This document shows positions 1 through 5,430 of a stretch of DNA of 5,466 nucleotides, in pieces. Source of the DNA: an uncultured Rhodopirellula sp. (GTDB lineage Bacteria; Planctomycetota; Planctomycetia; Pirellulales; Pirellulaceae); contig CAJXTM010000334.1 in the NCBI GenBank assembly GCA_913061385.1, positions 1 to 5,466 of the forward strand, in the 5' to 3' direction. Numbering within the stretch: position 1 is the first letter of the stretch; each line of letters begins with the position of its first letter. A model generated the notes under the pieces. That model saw nothing but the letters and a program-made list of their open reading frames with translations. It searched no databases and had not been told where the DNA came from. The position numbers and the translations under genes are program-made.

Positions 1-47
1 CTACACGTAAGGAGTCGTCGGCAGCGTCAGATGTGTATAAGAGACAG
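1..47 (+). other. Illumina Nextera i5-side adapter (technical sequence)
   Basis: Not biological. Bases 1-6 (CTACAC) are the tail of the P5 oligonucleotide. Bases 7-14 (GTAAGGAG) match the Nextera S505/N505 i5 index. Bases 15-28 (TCGTCGGCAGCGTC) are the Nextera read-1 primer segment, and bases 29-47 (AGATGTGTATAAGAGACAG) are the 19-bp Tn5 mosaic end used for tagmentation. The order and spacing match the commercial adapter exactly as I know it. Genomic sequence begins at 48. An open frame starting inside it on the plus strand begins with the peptide MYKRQ, a typical adapter translation, and should not be annotated. Confidence 0.98.
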
Positions 48-86
48 GCAGAAAAACAGCATCCTTTAAGAGGGCCGCACTTTGCT

Positions 87-1328
87 TTAGCGGCTGACCT
101 TTCGAACAGGTCCTGCACGGTAACCTGGATTACTCCTCAGTGCCTCTTGCGTGGCAATCAAACTGTTACGACCATAGGTCACAACCCATTTTGGCGGATA
201 AGGGTTGCCCGCATTTGGATACAACGTGACTTCCCAAGCCGAGGTCAATCCAGACTGAATCGCTTGCATGTTAAGATTCATCATTGCGATTCGTTGGTTG
301 ATGTTCTGGTTTCTTTGGTAGGCCGCTGCCATCGACTGCAAATGAAACGCTTGATCATCCTGTTTGTAGTTCTGAGCAGCACGTTCATTCCCGGAAGTGG
401 CTCCACCAGCTCCTAACGGGTTAGTGGTGACATCGTTGGCAAGATCAGCGGTAAACCCCTTTGCTGGCTGCGGAAGTCCATCCTTACCAAGCCCGGCGTT
501 TCCGCCGTCTGGAGTGAATCCCTGTGCCGGTTTGACCGAAGAAGAACCGCCCGAACCACCTTTTCCTGTGAGCCCCACAGCCGCAGTAGCGGTTGCATCA
601 GCATTATTCGATGGCGTCGCCGGAGCAGGCGGCGCGGGTACAGCATTGTGACTCTGCACCCAAGCATCCCAACCGCTCTTGAGCAGGCTCTGCTCTTGCT
701 TTGCAAAGAGATAGAACGGAACGGCATACTGTGAACCATCCTGCAATTCGAGGACAACACCCTCAAGATTAAAGGTTTTTGATTTTCCATCTTGGAAAGC
801 GGTTGCCATCCCAACCCAATTTTCGAACGCCTTTTTGTTTGGCATCGGTGTGGATTCCACCGTTTCGATAACTCGCAGCAGAATGTCTTGGTAAATCACA
901 GGCAGGTCATCAAATGGCTTGTCGTTAACAACAACCACACCAGCCTGCTGCTTGATCACCACCTCATCGCGTTCATAGTCAACGACTTTCCCGACCACCT
1001 TGAGCCCATTGGTCATCGCCCACGTCTGGGTCTGATCAAGGTTGCTATTGTGGATTTCAAGTGCCTCTTTGCTCTTGAGGTACTCACGATCTTCTTCACA
1101 AAGTTTAGCGATGGGGCATGACCCCAGCTCCTTATTCTCACGCTGCAAAATGACCATGTCATCATCAAATCCGATCAGATCAGCATTGATGGTGTAAAGC
1201 CCTGTCGCGTCTTTCCAGATTCGGCCGTCAGCGGGCCCGACAACGGTGACCACCACAGCCAATCCAACCCATGCTCGTAATCCACTCAGTGCTCGTAATC
1301 CACTCAGTGCTCGGAAGGCGTAACCCAT
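87..1328 (-). CDS. secreted protein with SHD1 domain and degenerate SHD1-like repeats
   Basis: Predicted exported protein of 413 residues, molecular role unknown. Residues 1-35 look like a signal peptide: a basic start (GYAFRALSGLRALSGLR), a hydrophobic core (WVGLAVVVTVV) and an Ala-Asp-Gly site before Arg36. Residues 36-85 match SHD1 (SLA1 homology domain 1), with R-I-W near the start, a D-x-T-G turn, short beta strands and a closing EEDREYL. This domain is common in planctomycete exported proteins. Residues about 103-150 and 183-222 look like two worn copies (GKVVDYERDEVVIKQQ; FNLEGVVLELQDG...VPFYLF). A Pro/Ala/Gly/Ser-rich linker follows (about 229-315), containing two similar segments (KPAQGFTPDG and QPAKGFTADL). 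The tail (about 364-413) holds a Trp/Tyr-rich module ending NPGYRAGPVRKV. I chose ATG 1328 because GGAG lies 6 bases upstream; the frame is open to a GTG at 1439, but that extension is Cys-rich and would bury the signal peptide. No partner gene is adjacent. Confidence 0.82.
   Translation of the reverse strand: MGYAFRALSGLRALSGLRAWVGLAVVVTVVGPADGRIWKDATGLYTINADLIGFDDDMVILQRENKELGSCPIAKLCEEDREYLKSKEALEIHNSNLDQTQTWAMTNGLKVVGKVVDYERDEVVIKQQAGVVVVNDKPFDDLPVIYQDILLRVIETVESTPMPNKKAFENWVGMATAFQDGKSKTFNLEGVVLELQDGSQYAVPFYLFAKQEQSLLKSGWDAWVQSHNAVPAPPAPATPSNNADATATAAVGLTGKGGSGGSSSVKPAQGFTPDGGNAGLGKDGLPQPAKGFTADLANDVTTNPLGAGGATSGNERAAQNYKQDDQAFHLQSMAAAYQRNQNINQRIAMMNLNMQAIQSGLTSAWEVTLYPNAGNPYPPKWVVTYGRNSLIATQEALRSNPGYRAGPVRKVSR
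1273..1308 (-). repeat. 18-bp in-frame tandem duplication in signal-peptide region
   Basis: The 18-base unit GCTCGTAATCCACTCAGT (plus strand) occurs twice with no difference (1273-1290 and 1291-1308), and a third start (GCTCG) follows at 1309. On the coding strand each unit encodes six residues, giving ALSGLR-ALSGLR at residues 7-18 of the SHD1 protein, just before the hydrophobic core of the signal peptide. Exact identity over 18 bases suggests a recent replication-slippage event. Because it is in frame, it lengthens the basic N-region without breaking the protein. Confidence 0.9.
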
Positions 1329-1334
1329 GATCAT

Positions 1335-1338
1335 CTCC
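1335..1338 (-). promoter_or_regulatory. Shine-Dalgarno site that fixes the SHD1 protein start
   Basis: On the minus strand GGAG is followed by ATGATC and then ATG. The first ATG (1334) touches the GGAG and cannot use it. The second (1328) has a 6-base spacer, which is normal. This favours 1328 as the start and excludes the longer GTG-initiated frame. Confidence 0.6.
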
Positions 1339-1555
1339 AATTTCAGAATGCAGCGTATGCAATCAGGTATTTCATTCAATTCAGTACGGCACTCGCAGAC
1401 CGCACCGACATAATAGTCCAAAGCTGGCGACTGGGGCACGTCAGCAAAGCCGCTTTTCGAACCTCAGCTGATTTACTAGGGCTCAGGTCCCAATCTGGCG
1501 GCGAAGAAGCACGGGTAAATCCCGAAATATCCCTCGTTCTGCAGCAACTCTAAAT

Positions 1556-1594
1556 TCTGCAGTCAATCCAACAGCGTGGTTGGATGACTGCAGA
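1556..1594 (-). terminator. strong 16-bp hairpin, possible terminator or attenuator
   Basis: Left arm 1556-1572 (TCTGCAGTCAATCCAAC) pairs with right arm 1579-1594 (GTTGGATGACTGCAGA). That is 16 base pairs with one bulged A (1565 or 1566) and a six-base loop (AGCGTG). It lies about 97 bases beyond the stop of the STAS-like gene on the minus strand. On that strand it is followed only by AATTTAGAG, so a clear U-tract is missing and intrinsic termination is uncertain. It could also sit in the 5' leader of the SHD1 gene, or be a protein-binding palindrome. The pairing is seen directly; the role is inferred. Confidence 0.4.
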
Positions 1595-1690
1595 TTGAGG
1601 TCAACAGCTTGCAATCAACACTGTCGCGACAACAGTTTTCCAGTGCACACGCGATAAAGACCAATCCACGTCTATCCGGTTTCGTTTTGC

Positions 1691-2053
1691 CTACTCTTGG
1701 GACAACCACGCTGCAGCGGCAGATTCGTCCGAGGCATCAAAGTACTTGATGGTCGAAAGAGTAAATGGTTTGCAGATCATGGCCATCCACTTTTCCCAGT
1801 TCGAATCGCCAACCATTGCAATTTTGCTGATATCAGAGCAGTGTTTGGCTGCAAACTTGATATCTTCCCAGACTGCCCCCATCTCCCAACCATGAAAGTC
1901 ATGCATGACGAAAAGGATGTGAATTTTTCCTACTTGTCCAATCAACGCTTCGACAGCAGGCTCAAAATGGCCGTAGTCTTCTGCGGTTAACTTGCCGCTC
2001 ACCCTAACATTCAGCAGTTTTGCGTCTGCATTTTCTGATAATTGAATCGCCAT
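1691..2053 (-). CDS. SpoIIAA-like / STAS-fold small protein
   Basis: A 120-residue protein, complete and of normal length for the SpoIIAA-like family (STAS fold). Family motifs seen in order: GKLTAEDY at 20-27, HDFHGWEMGAVWEDIKFAAK at 51-70, IAMVGDSNWEKWM at 78-90, KYFD at 103-106 and AAWL at 114-117. No signal peptide or membrane segment, so probably cytoplasmic. Despite the name, family members are not shown to act as anti-anti-sigma factors; some are linked to membrane or lipid binding, and the function here is unknown. The start is ATG 2053 with GAGGA at 2059-2063 (5-base spacer). The gene stands alone, with about 500 bases before it and 360 after it, so it is probably its own transcription unit. 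It reads in the same direction as the upstream sigma gene, but nothing in the sequence links them functionally. Confidence 0.88.
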   Translation of the reverse strand: MAIQLSENADAKLLNVRVSGKLTAEDYGHFEPAVEALIGQVGKIHILFVMHDFHGWEMGAVWEDIKFAAKHCSDISKIAMVGDSNWEKWMAMICKPFTLSTIKYFDASDESAAAAWLSQE

Positions 2054-2550
2054 GAAAATCCTCAGTTGTGTTGACGTTTAGCGTTCGCACGGGCGAACTC
2101 GTTCATGTGGGACCCGATCAGCAACGCACCTGCACAGTGTGGGACCGGTTCACACCATCGTACAAGATTCCGCGTTTCATGAGGGGGTGTTCAACCGACG
2201 GTAGAGCGAAGATTTCGTGAGTTCATGTGAGAGCATCCGGCATTCCTAAAGCATCCTGCAGTTCGTTGAACATCGCGGAGGCAAAAACTGGGCACCGGGT
2301 GTACAACAAGACCCTGTCTGGGGGCTTACCCGAACCTCCAGCGTCACCGAATTTTTCTGCATCGACGCTTTTTCAGCCAATCACTGATAGGAGGGTGTCT
2401 GGAAATCGAAACCGAAACGACACACTATTTCATCCAGTGATTTGTCGGCGATGTTGCAGCACCCGTTTCGATGTTCATTACCGCGGCATCTTTGTTCATT
2501 GCTGGCCCATTTTTCCTTACCGAACCGAGTTCGTTGTTGTGAGTGATGCG
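2054..2550. other. intergenic region downstream of the minus-strand sigma factor
   Basis: About 500 bases without a convincing gene. The place just after an ECF sigma gene is where an anti-sigma gene is often found; none is visible on either strand. A small inverted repeat (CGAAC 2521-2525, GTTCG 2529-2533) lies about 18 bases past the sigma stop, without a U-tract, and is a weak terminator candidate. Part 2223-2372 has an open minus-strand frame of 49 codons with protein-like composition but no usable upstream start (see findings). Open frames at 2227-2619 (plus) and 2381-2605 (minus) have no recognisable domain or ribosome site. The promoter of the STAS-like gene should lie in 2064-2230 but is not identifiable. 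Confidence 0.55.
2083..2098. promoter_or_regulatory. perfect 6-bp inverted repeat upstream of the STAS-like gene
   Basis: GTTCGC (2083-2088) and GCGAAC (2093-2098) form a perfect inverted repeat around ACGG, 30 bases upstream of the ATG at 2053. Its place between the start codon and the likely promoter fits either an operator or a leader hairpin. Six-base repeats occur by chance, so this is only a candidate. Confidence 0.25.
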
Positions 2551-3213
2551 TTAATCTTTTGCGGTTATTTCTGGGGAAACTCGTTGAACCGCTTCCAATG
2601 GCCACCCCGCTGCCCCTGAGCCATTCACGCCGAGATAAACACTCAGTTCGCTTCGCAACTGCTGTCGGGCTCGGGAAAGACGACTCCGAACAGTTCCAAC
2701 TTTAATGCCCAAAACATCTGCAATTGCCTGATAATCAAAGCCTTCAAACTCTCTCAGGACAAGAATAGTACGGTAGCTTTCGTCGAGTCTTTGCATCGCC
2801 GCCCTTACCTGACTTCTTTCCTCGGCTCGCTCAATCGACTCTGGGGGCAGAGCCTGCTGGTCACTGGCAAGTCGATCAAAGTCCTGTCCCATGCTTTCGA
2901 GCGGCCGCATTTTTTGTTTTCGCCGAAAGTCAGTCCGACAAGAATTCAGTGCGATACGGTAGAGCCAAGTATAAAAACTGCTCTTCTTTTGAAAGGAATC
3001 GAGGCTCAGGAAAGCCCTCACAAAGGCGTCCTGCACGATTTCCTCAGCGGCAACGACGCACCCCACCTGACGCAAAATCGATTTAAACAGACGATTCTGG
3101 TACCTTCGCGTCAAAAGCTCATAGCCCCGGTGGTCACCAAGAACGGTAACACGGACCAACTCATCATCGGCCAAATGAAGAGCATCACAACTGTCAGTGG
3201 CAGTGGATTGCAA
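2551..3213 (-). CDS. ECF-type RNA polymerase sigma factor (RpoE-like)
   Basis: Sigma-70 family factor of the extracytoplasmic function class, 220 residues from the chosen start. It would direct RNA polymerase to a specific promoter set. Region 2 spans about residues 34-100 and includes the classical region 2.2 helix AAEEIVQDAFVRAF (55-68) with acidic Glu57, Glu58 and Asp62, then the -10 recognition part YTWLYRIALNSCRTDFRRK (81-99). A variable linker (101-135) follows. Region 4 spans about 137-190, with the -35 helix-turn-helix YQAIADVLGIKVGTVRSRLS at 161-180. The final 25 residues are a short tail without a domain. The frame is open to a GTG at 3453, but those 80 extra codons do not resemble an ECF N-terminus. 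TTG 3213 gives a normal length and has GAAGGA 9 bases upstream. It is divergent from the second sigma gene at 3517. No anti-sigma gene follows, so how it is controlled is not evident. Confidence 0.88.
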   Translation of the reverse strand: MQSTATDSCDALHLADDELVRVTVLGDHRGYELLTRRYQNRLFKSILRQVGCVVAAEEIVQDAFVRAFLSLDSFQKKSSFYTWLYRIALNSCRTDFRRKQKMRPLESMGQDFDRLASDQQALPPESIERAEERSQVRAAMQRLDESYRTILVLREFEGFDYQAIADVLGIKVGTVRSRLSRARQQLRSELSVYLGVNGSGAAGWPLEAVQRVSPEITAKD

Positions 3214-3222
3214 GGAAACGCA

Positions 3223-3228
3223 TCCTTC
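3223..3228 (-). promoter_or_regulatory. Shine-Dalgarno site supporting the TTG start of the minus-strand sigma gene
   Basis: GAAGGA on the minus strand lies 9 bases before TTG 3213. There is no in-frame ATG anywhere in the N-terminal part of this open frame, so a rare start codon is required. TTG 3213 is the best placed relative to conserved region 2. A second in-frame TTG further on (residue 14 of the chosen protein, in the sequence ALHLADDE) lacks a ribosome site. Confidence 0.5.
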
Positions 3229-3377
3229 AACTAAAATTTTGGGGCTGACGCTGGTAAAGTTCGAGGGCTTGAAATCAGTGGCTCCTCTGTCCTTACCAAT
3301 GACCCGCGTATCCTTCCGAAGAAACCCGCAGCTGATTTCTGGCGAAATAGATTTTCCCGGATAATTCAGAGGCACTC

Positions 3378-3400
3378 CAACCGCAGAACCCAGTCGGTTG
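3378..3400. promoter_or_regulatory. inverted repeat, candidate operator between divergent sigma genes
   Basis: CAACCG (3378-3383) and CGGTTG (3395-3400) form a perfect 6-bp inverted repeat with an 11-base spacer, 17 bases from centre to centre. Its location is close to the midpoint of the divergent region, where one regulator could act on both genes. The next bases, CGGGTCACCCG, form a second palindrome. The spacing would suit a dimeric DNA-binding protein, but no such regulator is encoded in the window, so the role is a guess. Confidence 0.3.
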
Positions 3401-3516
3401 CGGGTCACCCGACACGGGGCAGCACTTGCGGCTAGACTGAAAAGACAATCCACAACCCGGCACCGGCGGCCAGCGACCCACTGCTAATTTGGCAATCAGA
3501 CGATCGCGTCCCCAGC

Positions 3517-4167
3517 ATGGCAAACGAAATGAATTCCGCAGACGATCCGCACGAGACAGCAGCAGGCAATGACTTCGGTTTTCCGGACGATACCGCGACA
3601 GACGAACAAGAAATTGCGGCCTTGCTGGAACAACTCGCCAGTGGTGTCGACAATGCAGCCGACCAACTGATGCCTTTGGTATACGACCGACTTCGAGGAC
3701 TTGCGCAGAAGATGCTTCGCAATGAATCACCTTCTCACACTCTGCAACCTACTGCGTTGGTGAATGAGGCGTACATCCGGATGCTTGGGCAGAGTCAGGT
3801 CAACTGGCAGGGGAAAACCCACTTTTTCGCGATTGGAGCGAGGATGATGCGGCGGATCCTGGTTGATCATGCTCGTCGCAAGCTGAGTAAAAAGCGAGGC
3901 GGAAGTCTTCATCGAATCTCATTAGAGGAAGACCTCTGCGTTAGCAAACGCAGTGACGAGGATGTGCTGGCAATCGAAGACGCCCTAAGCAAACTTGCCG
4001 AACTTGACCCCCGACAGGCGCAAATCGTCGAACTGCGTTTCTATGGAGGCCTGACCGTGGATGAGGTCGCGGAAGTCCTGAAGGTGTCCAAACGGACGGT
4101 TGAATCGGACTGGACAATGCTGAGAGCCTGGTTGCGACGTGAACTGACCAGCGAGCATTCAACGTGA
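3517..4167 (+). CDS. ECF-type sigma factor of the Sigma70_ECF (TIGR02999-like) family
   Basis: A 216-residue sigma factor of the type abundant in planctomycetes and often found beside Ser/Thr kinases. Residues 1-30 are an acidic, unconserved N-terminus. Region 2 spans about 42-125, with the family signature HTLQPTALVNEAYIRML (74-90), the -10 recognition part THFFAIGARMMRRILVDHAR (101-120) and a basic RKLSKKRGG. Region 4 spans about 155-212, with helix-turn-helix LTVDEVAEVLKVSKRTVESD at 179-198 followed by WTMLRAWLRREL. Compared with the minus-strand sigma, region 2.2 has Pro78-Thr79-Ala80 where that protein has Ala-Glu-Glu, so the first acidic position is a threonine. ATG 3517 is the only ATG before the conserved part except ATG 3529; an in-frame TAG at 3433 limits extension. 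No ribosome site is evident. The stop overlaps the kinase gene start (GTGA), so the two are translationally coupled and probably form one operon. Confidence 0.92.
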   Translation: MANEMNSADDPHETAAGNDFGFPDDTATDEQEIAALLEQLASGVDNAADQLMPLVYDRLRGLAQKMLRNESPSHTLQPTALVNEAYIRMLGQSQVNWQGKTHFFAIGARMMRRILVDHARRKLSKKRGGSLHRISLEEDLCVSKRSDEDVLAIEDALSKLAELDPRQAQIVELRFYGGLTVDEVAEVLKVSKRTVESDWTMLRAWLRRELTSEHST

Positions 4168-5430
4168 CTCCCAAAGAGTACGAACGGGTAAAAGAGATAT
4201 TCACGCAGGCGATTGCAATGGAGCCCGGAGGCCGCGATGCGTTCATCGCGCAGGAAGCAGGCACAGACAGCTCAATCATTGCGCAGGTCCAATCGCTTCT
4301 TGAGCACCACGTCGAAGCAACAGTGCTGGATGCATCGGATGCGGAGGAGACGCTTCATGACGAAATCGTGCTGGACGCTGCGTCCGAGTCTGACACCTTT
4401 CTCGTGCAAAAAGATGTCTGGGAAGCGAACCGCCAAATTCTGCGACGCAGACTGATGATCATCGCCACGGTCATGGCCATCATCATCACTGTCTCGACTG
4501 TTGACTGGTTCTTCTCAGCGACCGAGGAAACAGATTACATCGCTCGCTTGATTGCCTTCATCATCAGCCTGAGCGCAGCGATCACTCTCTATCGCAATCA
4601 CAAGTTGTCATTGCTGCAGATCAGGATTACAGAGCTCCTAGTGATGGCCAATGTGGGACTACTGGCCATCGATCTGGATATTCGCATGACCTGCAATGTG
4701 CTTGAGGCTAACAAACCGAACATGTCAACGATGCTAGCCAGCATCAACAACTGGAATTACGTGACGTGGAGCCTGATCATCTTCATTTACGGAGTCTTCA
4801 TGCCCAATCGCTGGCAACGAGCGGCATTTATTCTACTTCCAATGGCAGCAGTCCCCTATGTGGTCACAGAAATCACTCATTACATTGCCCTCGATTTTTA
4901 CAAGACAAACATCAGTGGCTCAATACACAATGACTTGCTCGGCCGGCCCCTTTCTCCGCCCTTGATTGCGGCGTGCATCTCGATTTTTGCAGCGCACACC
5001 ATCCACGGTGCAAGGACGTCTGCGTTTCAGGCCCGAAGACTCGCTCAATACCGGCTCATCGAACTGATTGGCCAAGGAGGAATGGGACGTGTTTACGAAG
5101 CGGAACATCTGCTGCTCAAGCGATCCTGTGCCATCAAACTGATTCAACCTGACAAGAACGCAGAGCCCAGAACACTACGACGATTCGCTCGAGAAGTCAG
5201 GGCAACCGCACAGCTCACCCACCCGCATACGGTTCAGGTTTATGACTACGGGCAAACCAACGAGGGAATCTTTTTTTTCGCAATGGAATTGCTGCCGGGA
5301 ATGAATCTTGGAGAACTGATAAAACGAACAGGGCCACTGTCGCCGGAACGAACGGTACATTTCCTGATCCAAGTGAGTGACGCCCTGAGAGAAGCGCACG
5401 GAATGGGTCTGATTCATCGCGACATCAAAC
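4164..5430 (+). CDS. membrane-anchored Ser/Thr protein kinase (3' end missing)
   Basis: Partial gene, 423 codons visible, no stop before the adapter. It would transfer phosphate from ATP to Ser/Thr of target proteins; the coupled sigma factor is the obvious candidate. Residues 1-50 match the N-terminal motif common before planctomycete and acidobacterial kinases (TPKEYERVKEIFTQAI ... QVQSLLEHH). About 60-95 is an acidic linker. Six likely membrane segments follow (about 97-117, 125-143, 156-172, 199-213, 218-243, 264-282). The kinase domain begins near 296: glycine loop GQGGMGRVYE (303-312), ATP-binding Lys325 in CAIK, paired Glu344 in FAREVRA, hinge AMELLPG (373-379) and catalytic HRDIK (418-422). 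The activation loop (DFG) and C-lobe are lost. Codon 423 is half adapter: only base 5430 is genomic. GTG 4164 overlaps the sigma stop and keeps the conserved N-terminal motif, which the ATG at 4218 would cut. Kinase C-terminal to the membrane domain is the reverse of the usual PknB order. Confidence 0.93.

Larger units (their letters stand above)
1329..1690. other. intergenic region between SHD1 gene and STAS-like gene
   Basis: About 360 bases with no supportable gene. It should contain the promoter of the SHD1 gene (minus strand, in the 1335-1500 part) and the 3' end of the STAS-like transcript. The only strong structure is the hairpin at 1556-1594. I see no clear -35/-10 pair. The upstream extension of the SHD1 reading frame (1329-1439) is open but reads as a Cys-rich sequence with no domain and is probably non-coding. 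Confidence 0.6.
3214..3516. promoter_or_regulatory. shared divergent control region of the two sigma genes
   Basis: About 300 bases between the starts of two divergent ECF sigma genes, so both promoters should lie here. The 80-codon open extension of the minus-strand sigma frame runs through it to 3453 but is probably untranslated. Near the centre sit the inverted repeat at 3378-3400 and the short palindrome CGGGTCACCCG at 3401-3411. A possible GAAC-type ECF -35 element (GAACCC, 3387-3392) is present, but no matching -10 at the normal distance was found, so I do not call a promoter. No ribosome site is seen before ATG 3517. Confidence 0.5.

Noticed and set aside
48..86. Terminator after the SHD1 gene
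   Set aside because: The minus strand has a GTTTTT tract near 50-58 but no convincing GC-rich stem before it within the short genomic stretch left by the adapter.
413..814. 133-codon minus-strand frame inside the SHD1 gene
   Set aside because: It is the alternate frame of the SHD1 gene; rich in Arg and Ser with no domain.
1691..2053. Reading the STAS-like protein as an anti-anti-sigma partner of the nearby sigma factors
   Set aside because: SpoIIAA partners control sigma-F/sigma-B type factors through a phosphorylated serine and a HATPase kinase. This protein belongs to a different STAS-fold family, the expected serine context is not seen, and no anti-sigma kinase is present.
2471..2542. 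23-codon hydrophobic mini-frame on the plus strand (MFITAASLFIAGPFFLTE...)
   Set aside because: It looks like a small membrane peptide, but there is no ribosome site before the ATG, the frame is closed by a TGA not far upstream, and no context supports it.
2381..2605. Minus-strand frame overlapping the 3' end of the sigma gene, in the usual place for an anti-sigma
   Set aside because: The product is Arg/Asn/Cys-rich with no membrane segment and no HxxxCxxC zinc motif. Its start lies inside the sigma coding region without a ribosome site.
2227..2619. 130-codon plus-strand frame
   Set aside because: No domain, no ribosome site, and it runs antisense into the sigma gene. The composition looks like a chance frame.
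3293..3730. 145-codon minus-strand frame covering the divergent region and the start of the plus-strand sigma gene
   Set aside because: It is antisense to a clear sigma factor and overlaps the control region; no recognisable domain.
3941..4279. 112-codon minus-strand frame across the sigma-kinase junction
   Set aside because: Antisense to two well-supported genes, with no domain.
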